A stretch of 64,000 nt of DNA. Source: Gonocerus acuteangulatus (Eukaryota > Arthropoda > Insecta > Hemiptera > Coreidae). The notes under the pieces were generated by a model that worked only from the letters and a program-made list of their open reading frames with translations, ran no database searches and was not told the origin of the DNA. The translations under genes were made by a program, and so were the position numbers. Positions 11,067 through 21,165 of this stretch are shown piece by piece. The DNA lies in NCBI GenBank assembly GCA_946811695.1, contig OX328123.1, positions 117,993,602 to 118,057,601 on the forward strand, in the 5' to 3' direction. Numbering within the stretch: position 1 is the stretch's first letter; every line of letters begins with the position of its first letter.

Positions 11067-11829
11067 CGAGTAGGCCCTGTGACCATACGGTCGAAGAGAG
11101 CTCTTAGGTATCTAGGTTTGAGGTTAGATAACAAGCTTACCTACCGAGATCAGATCACCTTCGCAGCGGAGAAGGCAGCCGGAGTTTCCGCCAACCTTGG
11201 CAGGCTTATGTCCAATGTTAGTGGCCCTCTGGCCAGTAGGCGTACGGGTCCTTATGACGGTAGTGCAGTCGATCTTCCTCTATGGATGTGAGGTCTGGGC
11301 GGGTGCCCTGCAGAGGGAATGCCACCGCACAAAGTTAGCAACAGTTCAAAGAAGGGCAGCACTCCGTATAGCTTCGGCCTACAGGACTGTCTCGGAGCCG
11401 GCGGCATTGGTGGTGGCCGGGGTTATACCGATCGACCTCCTAGCTATCCTCGATAGGACAGTAGCTCGGAGAGAAACCTTAAAAGCTTGGCAGGAGCGGT
11501 GGGAGGCCTAGACCAGGGGGAGGTGGACTGCCCGGATTGTCCGGGACTTGAGTGCATGGGTAGGCAGGGAGTTTGGTGAGGTGGATTACCACCTCACCCA
11601 GTTCCTTACCGGCCATGGAAACTTTCGAGGCTTCCTTTGGAAGATAGGAAAAGCAGGTAGCCCGCAATGTCAATACGGGGATTCAGGCTATGATGATGTT
11701 TACCACACATTTTTCCAGTGTAACAGGTGGGAAGAAGAGCGGAGAGGCCTAAGCAGGGACATTGGCCCTTTCTCGCTGGAAACCATAGCAGGAATAATGC
11801 TAGGGGCCCTGATAAGTGGAGCGCTGTAG
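11067..11829 (+). pseudogene. R1-type ORF2 C-terminal remnant
   Basis: The first frame reads ALRYLGLRLDNKLTYRDQ, the region just after the RT catalytic core (thumb) of non-LTR enzymes. A shift near 11220 leads to the second frame with SIFLYGCEVWAGAL and VQRRAALRIASAYRTVS, motifs typical of R1, TRAS and SART-like proteins. One in-frame TAG at 11509 separates this from the last part, FLWKIGKAGSPQCQYG ... HTFFQCNRWEEER, which corresponds to the C-terminal C-x2-C-x-H-x4-C knuckle. The second cysteine is replaced by glycine. With one frameshift, one stop and a lost ligand it cannot work. The endonuclease and the RT core are missing. Confidence 0.75.
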
Positions 11830-12095
11830 CCATTTTCACAAGCAGGATCTTGCTAAAGAATAAGAGCGAGGGAAACAGAGCTATTCCTCCATATACACCA
11901 TGAAAACATAGTGGGTTCCCTATAGGGTAAAAACGGTACCCTCTTGAAGATTGGCCAAAGCAGCTGTTCCAAGAAAGAATAATACCAGAAATGAGGGGGT
12001 TTTGGTGGGTAAGAGTCCCACACACTTGGGGTTTGCTAGAGGCAAGCACCCTGAAGGCCTTGTAGGTTTTCCCCTCATTGCAGAAAAAAAAAAAA
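11067..12095 (+). mobile_element. 5'-truncated R1-type non-LTR retrotransposon
   Basis: Contains the C-terminal coding remnant described at 11067-11829, a 3' untranslated region and a 13-A tail at about 12083-12095. The abrupt 5' start inside the RT-to-C-terminus region is the usual outcome of incomplete reverse transcription. The block is markedly more GC-rich than its surroundings. No clear target duplication was found. Confidence 0.75.
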
Positions 12096-12889
12096 ATGCT
12101 TACCAAATCCAAACGGTACGCTTTATGTAATTGACATTATTTTATAATAAACTAAGGCATTGAAGCTTTCGAAAGTTACAGTTTGAAAATATGTCAATTT
12201 GGACGGATGTAGCGTGAATACAGTCGGTGTTATAAGCGAAAGAAGGACATTTTATTTTGGAAAAAAAAGGATTTAAAAAAGAAATGTACTGGGAATTTTT
12301 CGATTTATGATTATCTCAATTACACTGATATTTGAGTAGTTCCCAAAACATTCTTGAAAAAAATTCTTGTCCCCCCCTATGAAGTTATATTAAAAAGTGG
12401 TAGAAATAAGCTAAACATGGTGAGTGCAGTGAGATAGCTTAGGTTAGGAGATGGCTTTCGAAGAGTCTGATTGATTTAGAGCTGGAGTGTTTTACCTTTA
12501 AATCAGGCAGGATATTAAATATTACCAATGCCTGCGTGTAATATATCCAGGCGGATTGAGAAGGTAGAAATATTGATGAAGGAAAGGGAGAAGGAAATAG
12601 GAGGATATTTATCCAGTCCTTACAGGATCCAGGACTCGTGTGACTTTATCTTCGTTTCCTTTAGTGACGGACATTGGAAAGTCCTTCCGATAGACATTTC
12701 CTCTATTTCATCCCAAATCCCTTCAGATCCTTAAGGATTTAGGTCTCAGAGAACCAACTTTAGCAGGACTCTTTTTATTTTCACAGTAAATTGTATCAAT
12801 TTTGGCTTGTCAATCACATGAAGTAAAAATAAATATAAACAGTATTACATCAACAAAATTACATAAAAAGATAGATAATATTTAGGATT
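12096..12889. other. unassigned sequence
   Basis: A 68-codon plus-strand frame at 12528-12734 has no recognisable motif and is not called as a gene. Nothing else seen. Confidence 0.5.
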
Positions 12890-13240
12890 GAAAAAAAAAA
12901 AAATCAGTCCCAGGCCTAGAGGGCCCTGAGGGACAGATACTGTAGAGGTATTTAGGGAGATAGTGTGGCCAATACTATGTCTCCGGCCGCCTGATTTTCC
13001 CCTTTGCTACTTCGACAGCTAGGCTCATTAGCACCAAGGTAATAAATTTATTATTATTTACCAAGGTAAATTTATAAATTAATTAAAGGCTGGGTTGGCC
13101 TAGGACGAACAGGATGCCGATACCAACCCATGGACGAAGACACTACAAGATAAAAATGTTTAGTGCTTCCTCGGGATTTGAACTCAAGTCCTCCAGTTTA
13201 TCAGTCCAGTGCTCTACCACTGAGCTAACCCCCCTCCCCC
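12890..13240 (-). mobile_element. tRNA(Ile)-like SINE, about 350 bp
   Basis: The minus strand starts with GGTTAGCTCAGTGGTAGAGC (A box) and has a B box TTGAGTTCAAATCC. The anticodon-loop equivalent is CTGATAA, as in isoleucine tRNA. Acceptor strands do not pair (GGGGGGT against GGAAGCA), so it is not a functional tRNA. The body contains GGCCAACCCAGCC and the tail CCCTCAGGGCCCTCTAGG, ending ACTGA followed by about 12 T. The tail region also forms the centre of the foldback at 486-885. Confidence 0.75.
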
Positions 13241-13436
13241 CTATATAGTAATGCATTTATGATTACTCATATTATATTATATATGTAAATATTAAAAATA
13301 GTTGGGACGATCAGAATTCGAACAATCAAAATGACCGAATTTAGAGAATCGGAAAATTGAAATGGAGAACAGGAAAAATAAATTTATAATGGAGAAACTG
13401 AAAAGAGAAAAAATAAACATACTAAAAATTTCCATA

Positions 13437-13590
13437 TGAAGGAAACCCCCTAATGACGTCGACCTTAATCCGGAAGTGTAAACGTGAAAAATCGACAGAT
13501 CACGGAAATAACGGCGGCCAAATATATATATATTAGTGTTTTATTTGTTCGAAAATGGTCCTATTTTGATACGAGTATCCGTACTCGGTA
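13437..13590 (-). mobile_element. Helitron-like terminal fragment
   Basis: Diverged, truncated match to the 3' end region of E1-E3 in reverse: AACCCCCTAATGACGTCGAC, TCCGGAAGTG, then a short (AT)n and TCGAAAATGGTCCTATTTTG. Confidence 0.55.
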
Positions 13591-14370
13591 CTTGCTTTTT
13601 TAGGTTACTACTAAGGTCTTTGTTGGTTTTATAACGTAGGGGAAGAAACGACACCATTTTAACAATTTTTTTATATCTATAATTTTTTTTAAAGATATTT
13701 TCATTTTGCTCGCAAATCGTGTTCGTTAGTGTATGTGTGTGAGAGAGAAAGTGAGTGGGGGGGGGAGTAATGATAAAGTTTCAATATCACAATTTTAACG
13801 TTTTACAAAAAAAGAGCAATATTAAAAAACAAACACAGATCAAATTAATGCATTTGGCTTCATGAAAACAAAAACATTATGAAAATTGATAATTTATTTC
13901 CAAGTAAAGAGAAAGAGACCGCGTTAGAATATAACTCGGCATGAAACACTAACTAGAGTTTTCCTTGTTACATGAGAACAGAGGCTTGGGTGTAAGTTGT
14001 AATTGCATTGCTCCCACTGGTTGTTGTGATGTTCTCTGAGTAACAAACAACTTCTCACCTCCCATAGGCACATCATTTCCCTGAACCTAATTGTAATAAC
14101 ACATCTACTTCTAGGGTTAATTAATCTTTCTTATACCTCTGGTAATATGTTTCATTATTAGGAGTATGTGGTCAAGGCCTACCAACTTCATTCTCGATTA
14201 ACACGTCAGAAGGACGTCCTGGAAATGAGGTCTAACCATACTCGCTTCTGCTCCGACCAAGTCGAAGGGACCTCGGCGAACCTAAGACATTTATGCACTT
14301 GAACCACTTATGTCATTGAGAGACTTTGCTGACATGTTGTTCGTTTGAATGAATAAGGAATTCCCAGGAT
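13591..14370. other. unassigned sequence
   Basis: Contains a G8-9 run with GA-rich flank near 13740-13768. No gene or recurring repeat recognised. Confidence 0.5.
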
Positions 14371-14460
14371 AGTTCAGGAAGGCCAGTTGGACCGCACCAG
14401 AAGAAGAGGAAGACCACGACTTAGATGGGCTGATGCAGTAGCTGCTACCTGGTCATGAAG
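14365..14460 (+). pseudogene. short retrotransposon-type peptide remnant
   Basis: About 32 open codons read IVQEGQLDRTRRRGRPRLRW followed by ADAVAATW and a stop. The R-R-R-G-R-P-x-x-R-W-x-D-x-V pattern is frequent at the C-terminus of degraded non-LTR retrotransposon proteins in animals. It is too short for a clade assignment. Confidence 0.35.
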
Positions 14461-14474
14461 GTCTAGGGAAAAAT

Positions 14475-14936
14475 CCGATTGCAGACACCCACGCAAAAAT
14501 AGCTGCAGAACGGACAGACATAGATAACGGAGCAATTCCACAAGAAGACATGAACAGATCTATGAAGACATTTATTTTGGAAAACTGGGAACACTCTTGG
14601 ACGATACTTACGGACAACAAATTACGGACTATAAAACCTACTGTCAAAGACTGGCCATCCAGTTATCGAGCCAATAGAAGGGAGGAGGTTGTATTGGCTC
14701 GACTTAGGATTGGCCATTCAAAACTTACTCACAAATACTTAATGACAAGACAAGAGAGTCCATCGTGTGAAATTTGTAATTCAGACTTAACAATAAAACA
14801 CATTCTAACAGACTGCATTAGACGACAAGACTTAACCATCCCTTACAACATGTGTGAACTTCTCGCTGAAGGTAGCCAGTACATAGACAGTATCTTAACA
14901 TATCTACGAAATACAGGATTATACGATCTCATATGA
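14475..14936 (+). pseudogene. I-type LINE ORF2 C-terminal fragment, 5'-truncated
   Basis: An uninterrupted frame from about 14475 gives P-I-A-D-T-H-A-K-I-A-A (end of an RNase H domain), then NRREEVVLARLRIGHSKLTH, CEICNSDLTIKHILTDC and the end NTGLYDLI. Each block has a counterpart in the intact element at 57958-61662 (NRREEVVLARIRIGHTKITH, CKLCHEELTVQHFLTQC, DIGLYHQI), so this is the last ~150 codons of a related but distinct family member. The C-x2-C-x-H-x4-C knuckle is intact. The 3' side carries A-rich AATA repeats at about 15152-15171, the likely tail. Confidence 0.8.
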
Positions 14937-15151
14937 AGACCTAGAAGATTCGTTGATGCAATCACATTTTTATCCCATGAAAAAGTGCATTACTTTTATG
15001 ACTTAAAGTTAAAGCTCTAATCATTTTTAACCCTTTAATATATTTTATTTAAATCCATAAATCCTGGATTCATAATAATATATAAATTTATAATCAATTC
15101 CTGATCTCTTAGAAGACTTAACTAAGTGTGTTTATCGTACAAAATACGAAA

Positions 15152-15172
15152 CACAATAAATAAATAAATAAA
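15152..15172 (+). repeat. (AATA)n tail of the truncated LINE
   Basis: Four to five AATA/AAAT units about 215 bp after the stop codon. Simple A-rich repeats end many I-type elements. Confidence 0.55.
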
Positions 15173-16026
15173 TGAAGATGGAGTGTGATGTGATCGATTT
15201 GGGTGGCGGAAGCTATTGGAGGAGGCCAAGACCCAACTCGGGTTGTAGCGCCATTTAGGGAGGAAGGGACATTTTTAAGAACTTCCACGTATTCCATGAG
15301 ATTAGGGTTGTAAATGAAATATTCGTTAAAACACTCGACCACTCTGTTTTGAATCGGTAGTGTTGAAAGGCATCAGATATTTAAAAGAAGAATACGGAAA
15401 GGCATTTCTACATCGACACTGTTGACTGAGAAAACTTAACTCGGGTAAGAATAGACGAAGACAAATCGTAAAGAAAGATATATTCTGCATTTCGACTGCA
15501 GTCAACGCACGAACTTAGCTGAAATAGAATGATTTCTTGACTCCCTTCTTCTAATGTCCTTATTTCACGCCTGCCATTAATAGATCAAGTGTTTTCATTT
15601 ACGGCAAGGCTTCATTATTATCTGAAGCCGGACGATAGTACCTATTTATTTGGATATTTCCAAAACTTTAACCTTCCACGTTGATATCTCAGCGCAGTAC
15701 CTCACGTTTTACGCTCTATTCATTGCCAAATACGCTGTCGGGCTTCAAACTCCAGCATGGCAACCTAATTGAAACAAAGGACCCCACGCTTTTGATGCAA
15801 AATACAGAAAATGTCTTCATCCAAACAATGCCATTGTCGTATAAGGCTCAGATTAGGTTCGTCTACTCTGATTTACATTTATTATTTAACTATATAGTAT
15901 ACAGTCCATTATAAGCCGTCAGTGACAGTCCTATGTCTTATACAGCGGGTTAATAAATATTCATACGGTATTTATCAAAGCTTGTCTATTTGAAGCCAGT
16001 TCCTCTGAAATGAAAGCAGAGTGATG
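15173..16026. other. unassigned sequence
   Basis: A 74-codon minus frame (15118-15342) and a 77-codon plus frame (15681-15914) show no motifs and are not called. Confidence 0.5.
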
Positions 16027-16542
16027 TACAGCTAGTGTAAAAAGTATTGGAACACACATGAATATTTTACTTTTTTAACATTTGCAACAAAAATAATGGT
16101 GGTAAACAGAAGGCATCAACACGGTGATAAGCTATATTTTAAATATTCCCAAAAATCAACATAAAAAAATGGTATTTGTGTTATTTATTAACATTTTAAC
16201 AATAAAATGTAATATTCTATGCGTAACAAGTATTGGAACACCCGATTTCTTTAATATTGCAGCTGGACTTTGGACGGGATTAATTCCACATTATCGGTGA
16301 ACTTTGTCCGGCAGGATGACACGGTGTCTTATGTGTTTGAATCACATTGTTTTAGTTGAATTTTTTGACGCTGGCCTGAAAGGAAGACAAAACTCAGATG
16401 GAATGCAAAAAAAATTACACTTCATAATGAGCCCAAATGCTTGCAAGGAATTTGAAATATTTTAAACCTCAGCCATGTATCCTTATAAAATATGTTAAAT
16501 CGGTATATTACAACCAACTCTTAGGCAGCAAAACATCATATC

Positions 16543-16738
16543 AGGAGACCGAAGAGTCTCACTGTATGCGACGAAACATCAATTTTAAGTAACGCACAGG
16601 GAAAACCACAGCTGATTGCACCAAAACTTGCGACTAAAATCTAGAGAATCATCTTGCAAGACATAAGTAGCAGTGCAGTAAGAAATGATCTCCGGAAAAA
16701 TTGATTACGTGGTCGAACAGTACGAAGAACTTTTTTGT
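16543..16738 (+). pseudogene. Tc1-type transposase N-terminal remnant
   Basis: The frame reads RRPKSLTVCDETSIL, then IAPKLATKI, a TAG stop, SSSAVRNDLRKN, a TGA stop and LRGRTVRRTF. This is the paired helix-turn-helix DNA-binding region of Tc1-family transposases (GRPK linker, A-P-K-L-A helix, S-x-x-T-V-R-R-x-L). At least three stops make it non-functional, and the DDE catalytic part is gone. An inverted second copy occupies about 16975-17130. Confidence 0.7.
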
Positions 16739-16974
16739 AAGTAAAGTTAACAAATAGAAAATACTTTGCTATGCAAAATACAGTGTTAACCATCCTGCTG
16801 AATACTGGCAGTGGATTTAATTTATTCATAAATGCAAAATACAACTTTTTAGCCAAAGAAGTTGACAAAATGCGTCAAGGAGAGCGAACGAAGAGCTCAA
16901 ATCTCGGGGCTTGGTGTTTACAGTCAAATATGAGTAAGGGTTTGGGGCTGTTCGCCCGCGTAATCCATTTTTCC

Positions 16975-17130
16975 TGAGATCATTTCCTACTGTACTGCTA
17001 CTTATGTCCCGTCAGATGATCCTCGAGATTTCAGTCGCAAGTTTTGGCACAATTAGCCATGGTTTTGCCTTTGCTTTTCATAAAATTGATCTTTCATCAC
17101 ATACATTGAGACTCTTTGGTCTCCTGATAT
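16975..17130 (-). pseudogene. inverted second copy of the Tc1-type transposase N-terminus
   Basis: Reverse-complement counterpart of 16543-16712 with several differences, including CATTTTTCCTGAGATCATTT against AAATGATCTCCGGAAAAAT. Confidence 0.65.
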
Positions 17131-17665
17131 GATGTTTTCCTGCCTAAGAGTTGGTTGTACTATACCGATTTTAAATATTTGATATATGGCATAGCTAAGG
17201 TTTAAAATTTTTCCAATTTCTTGCAAACATTTGCGCTCATTATGAATCGTAATAATAAGATTTTCTATTTTAACTTTTATTTTTAAGGTTTATTTTCCAA
17301 TCTGGCCAATGTAAAAAAAAAAATAACTAAAACCATCTGATTCAAACACATAAGACACCGTGTCATCCTGCCGGACAAAGTTCACCGATACTATGAAATT
17401 TATCCCGTCCAAAGTCTAGCTGCAATAGTAAAGAAATCAGGTGTTCCAATACTTTTTGCGCAAAGAATATTGCATTTTATTGTTAAAATGTTAATAGGTA
17501 ACACAAATACCATTTTATTATGTTGATTTTTAGGGAATATTTAAAATATAGCTTATCACTGTGTCATTGATGCCTTCTGTTTATCTAAAACACCATTATT
17601 TTAGTCGCAAATGTTAAAAAAGTAGAATATTCATGGGTGTTCCAATACTTTTTACACTAACTGTA

Positions 17666-17908
17666 TTTACTCTATTTAAAGCAATAATACGATATTAATG
17701 CTAATCGATTATCAAGACTGCTTCTAAGACTACAGGGATTGCCCAGTAGTAGTGTATTTAATGGTAATTAGACCTGAAGCTGGAACCAGCATTCAAAAAG
17801 ACGATTCTAATGACTAGCCTTATCCTATGTCATTTATAGGGGTCATTAGCTCAGTCATTACCTACCACCTTACTCCACGCTCTATCTGTCATAACTTCAG
17901 AACCTTAT
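17666..17908. other. unassigned sequence
   Basis: No recognisable feature. Confidence 0.5.
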
Positions 17909-18671
17909 CTACTGAAAAATATACTTCAGGACTCGGGGCGAGGCATAAAGGGAAACCTTATCAGTTTTATAGCAGTTATTCCAAGTTTTCCTTCTATTTT
18001 TTAATGTTACGTGTAACAATGACTGCGGAAAACTGTTGGTTTCTAGAGAAAGGAAAAGATGGGTTTGAAATAACCTCAACGCATTCAAACGCGTTAAAAT
18101 GACAAATGCACTTTTTTTTATGATAGGCGGCAGCGTGGAAAGGGAAATTTCCAAGCCTTTTGGCCAATTCCTCAATTCCGCAATAAGGGACCGCAAATCG
18201 TCCGCCATCTATGAAGTATTTGTTTAGCCCTGTTGTTAACTAGTCTTTGAATTGACGGTATTCGTACCCGTAGCCTGTCATTAGAAACAGTTCCAGTAGC
18301 ATCCGTATCTGACGCAGAGGCGGATTAGGCGAAAATACCTTCATCACATTCAGAAGAATCGATATTTTCGTCTCGTATCCATACGTCCCGTGACCCAGTA
18401 CTTGCACCATCATCCATACTAACTCGACCAGGTGTGACCTTTGTAACTACAATAGTTGTTACAGTTATGAACACATTGGAAAACATATCATAAACATTGT
18501 GTACATACGTTTTCGTTGGTCATCCCTTCTAGTCGCCATGGTTCCGGATTCAAATTGCGATGGTCCTGTCATTTTATCATCATCTTTCGTCAAGTCAATG
18601 ACTTCGCCTGTGAGAACTGTATCGTACCGTATACGTTTTTCTGCCTCTAAAGCAGCTGCAGATGCACTCAT
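17909..18671 (-). pseudogene. possible decayed gene with a SUMO-interacting-type motif
   Basis: Three minus-strand open blocks follow each other. 18671-18465 starts MSASAAALEAEKRIRYDTV, continues EVIDLTKDDDKMTGPS, and ends at a stop. About 18400-18340 reads DDGASTGSRDVWIRDENIDS. About 18320-18190 reads SASASDTDATGTVSND then SIQRLVNNRAKQILHRW. Another frame from 18208 starts MADDLRSLIAELRNWPKG. V-I-D-L-T followed by acidic residues is the classical SUMO-interacting motif, and the serine/threonine/aspartate-rich runs look like a nuclear protein. Frames change between blocks, so it is either a spliced gene or a decayed copy. I do not recognise the family. Confidence 0.3.
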
Positions 18672-19023
18672 CGTCGGTCATATCTAGGCGCACGTTAGTT
18701 ATATTAGTTAGGAAAGAAGGAGAGAGGAAGATGGGGTAGGATTTTTCAATCTAAACATTGCCTCTACTCAATAATTTTTTTTTTCGTTTAAAGCCTATTT
18801 CTAAAATCGGAAATTCTTAGAATTTATTTACTCGGGAATAATGTTTTTGTAATTGCGTAATTCATATTGTTGTATCATTTTTTACCTTAGGATTAGTTTT
18901 CAATTTCATTTTTATAAGGGGGCCGTAAGATTATGTGACACTCTTTGATGTGGTTTACAATGTTCATTAAATAAAAGCAATTTATTAATTTAAATTCTCC
19001 TCGTGCAGGTGTTGGTAGGATGC

Positions 19024-19124
19024 TCATCTATGCAATTGGCGAAGATCAGCTTCTGAGTCGTTGTACTTGTTGCACGTTATGAATCCTCGGGTCCCGAAGT
19101 AGTCATCTGCATAGCTGATGGAAA
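19024..19124 (-). pseudogene. reverse transcriptase fragment with Y-A-D-D box
   Basis: The minus strand reads FSISYADDYFGTRGF, ITCNKYNDSEADLRQLHR, stop. YADD is the RT catalytic box, and the E-A-D-L-R-x-L-x-R helix follows at the expected distance of about 20 residues. Only about 33 codons remain. Present again at 25689-25790. Confidence 0.45.
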
Positions 19125-19155
19125 AGTATCATTTAAATCTTGTATTTAGCAGCTT

Positions 19156-19624
19156 AGCTTAACTTCTGTCTAGACTTAGCTTCTATCTAGCCTAAGCTTA
19201 TATCTAGCCTAAGCTTTTATCTATCCTTAGCTTCTATCTATCCTTAGCTTCTATCAAGACTTAGCTTCTATCTATCCTTAGTTTCTATCTAGCCTTAGCT
19301 TCTATCTAGCCTTAGCTTCTAGCTAGCCTTAGCTTCTATCTAGCCTTAGCTTCTATCTAGCCTTAGCTTCTATCTAGCCTTAGCTTCTATCTAGCCTTAG
19401 CTTCTATCCAGCCTTAGCTTCTATCTAGCCTTATCTTCTATCTAGCCTTAGCTTCTATCTAGCCTTAGTTTCTATCTAGCCTTAGCTTCTATCTAGCCTT
19501 AGCTTCTATCTAGCCTTAGGTTATATCTAGCCTTAGCTTCTATCTAGCCTTAGCTTCTATCTAGCCTTAGCTTCCATCTAGCCTTAGCTTCTATCTAGCC
19601 TTAGCTTCAATCTAGCCTTATCTT
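19156..19624. repeat. 17-bp minisatellite array 1
   Basis: Unit CCTTAGCTTCTATCTAG, roughly 27 units by length. The first units are the most diverged (CCTAAGCTTATATCTAG). It runs directly into the SINE remnant at 19625. Confidence 0.97.
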
Positions 19625-19667
19625 ATGAATCCAAGGCGCTAGCCACTAGACCACGGGAGACGCCGCT
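19625..19667 (-). mobile_element. 5' half of a tRNA-derived SINE fused to the array
   Basis: The minus strand reads GTCTCCCGTGGTCTAGTGGC, then TAGCGCCTTGGATTCATAAG, and stops where the minisatellite begins. It contains the A box TGGTCTAGTGG (19643-19653) and corresponds to 24200-24235 of the intact relative. The B box and body are absent. The same fusion occurs at the end of all six arrays. Confidence 0.75.
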
Positions 19668-19934
19668 TTAAATATTCTGATCAATTTAGTATTCTTCGTC
19701 GAATCCTAGTTCCTCATTTTGTATTTTTAAAGTTTTCAACTTTAATCTGGGCACTTTAATCTGCTCTGGAATATTCTTTCTCGTATGTGCTCAATTTTGT
19801 TCTTTAAGCTTTATTCTAAGGAGCAAAATGCGTTATTTTTTGAAAATCATTGTTGTTTTCGGCCTTGACAAGACCTGGGATTAAGGATTTAAATTTCCCT
19901 TTTTTTTTTTGTTTTTTGTTTTTCCAGCTAGGTT

Positions 19935-20385
19935 GTTCCAGCGGACACATTTTTGTGACATTTTTGGAACGCTTAGGTCAACCCGACAAACCTGTGTACT
20001 CTATAACATACAGTCATCTTTTTCGTACATGGCCACTGCGCACGCGCGAACGTCACTGCGCATGCTTGAACGCCAGTGAACACCTTTTTTTGTGACACAC
20101 AGTCTTCTTTTTCGTACATGGCCACGCCACTGCGCAACCGGCAATGCCACTGCGCATGCGCGAACGCCAGCGAACACTTTTTTGTGATATATCAGTCTTA
20201 TTTTTCGTACATGGCCACGCCACTGCGAATCGACGAACGCCAGCGGACACTTTTTAGTGACACATACAGTCTTCTTCTTCGTACATGGCCACTGCGCATG
20301 CGCCATCGCCAGGGCAAATTTTTTTTGTGTCACTTTTTTGTTACGGGGTTTTCCAGTTTAGTCACCGCTAAAGCATATTTACGGT
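19935..20385. mobile_element. foldback-family tandem arm, copy 1
   Basis: Four to five repeats of the block TTTCGTACATGGCCACTGCG - CATGCGCGAACGCCAGCG - GACACTTTTTTGTGACAC, with GGTCAACCCGACAAACCTG at the left and TCACCGCTAAAGCATATTT at the right, as in the arms of 486-885. Confidence 0.75.
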
Positions 20386-20421
20386 AAAATCCTCCCGACA
20401 TGCGAAAAGATGAACGCGTGA

Positions 20422-20698
20422 AAACCTAATGTTATCTCTGCGTCAAATGCAGCACGGGAACACCACAAGGTGAAACTTCGAATAATGAGCGACCTGAAAG
20501 AAAAAGGATTTGAATGTTTTGAAGACGTGCATGGAATTAATGAGGAAGAACTCCACATTATAGGAATCTATGAGAACGACAAAACGGCTTGTATCCTCGA
20601 TCCCTGAGTACATTACATATCAAAGAGGTGAAAAAGTAGATGCCGACAAGAAAAACGTGTATTCCAAATCATTTCAAGCGGATTTGTGCAGTGCCTAA
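20422..20698 (+). pseudogene. decayed retrotransposon coding piece, copy 1
   Basis: The frame reads NAAREHHKVKLRIMSDLKEK, GFECFEDVHGINEEE, then ENDKTACILDP and a stop at 20605. A one-base shift continues EYITYQRGEKVDADKKNVYS to a stop at 20696. From memory this follows a region found at the C-terminus of some arthropod non-LTR retrotransposon proteins (N-x-R-H-H-x-V; G-x-x-V-x-E-E-V-H; R-R-x-D-I; A-x-I-L-D-P-T-x-R-F-E; E-K-x-x-I-Y), thought to lie in or near the restriction-like endonuclease. The R-R-D-I box is not conserved. Non-functional. Identification tentative. Confidence 0.4.
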
Positions 20699-21165
20699 TG
20701 AGAGACTGTGTTTCGGATGAATAGAGACCATTCCGATGAACAGAACCACTTTCCATGAAGGCCAAGTTCCGGCCTAAGCATACTGTGTGTATATTACAGG
20801 CGGTCTTAGAGCCGATTTTTAGTCTCTCATAACTTTCAACCAGGTAAAGATCAAGTTATGAAATTTTACACAGGTATTATACTGACTCATCAAAATTATT
20901 AGGCACTTCCCATGATGCTAGAGACTTGAAATTTTGCATGAATATAGATATGAAGACGTTATTAAAGGAAAAAATCGAAAAATCGCGAAAAGTTGTGTTT
21001 GACTCCGCTTCCGGGGCGGGGGCGTGTCAGTTTTGTACTTCCTTCGGAAACCCGTCATTCCGTCCGAAACCCATGATGTGGGGTATCAAATGAATTGTCT
21101 CGGTATGAAGAACCTATATCTGATGTTTTAAGAAACAATTAGACGCATATAGGCTGGGTAAAAAT

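Larger units (their letters stand above)
16029..17663. mobile_element. palindromic Tc1-like element, 1635 bp
   Basis: Ends are CAGCTAGTGTAAAAAGTATTGG (shortened: CAGCTAGTGTAAAAAG) and its complement CTTTTTACACTAACTG, flanked by TA on both sides (16027-16028 and 17664-17665), the Tc1/mariner target duplication. The left ~695 bp (to about 16725) and the right ~715 bp (from about 16946) are inverted copies, so even the transposase N-terminal region is present twice, head to head, around a ~220-bp centre. Confidence 0.85.

Noticed and set aside
13150..13235. Possible isoleucine tRNA gene on the minus strand
   Set aside because: A and B boxes and a GAT-like loop are present, but acceptor strands do not pair and the anticodon stem has mismatches; it continues into a SINE body.
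20001..20387. Overlapping ~65-110 codon frames on both strands of the foldback arms, repeated in each copy
   Set aside because: Both strands are open because of the repeated GCGCATGCGC blocks; the peptides are repeats of the DNA block and one deletion removes them from copies 3 and 5.
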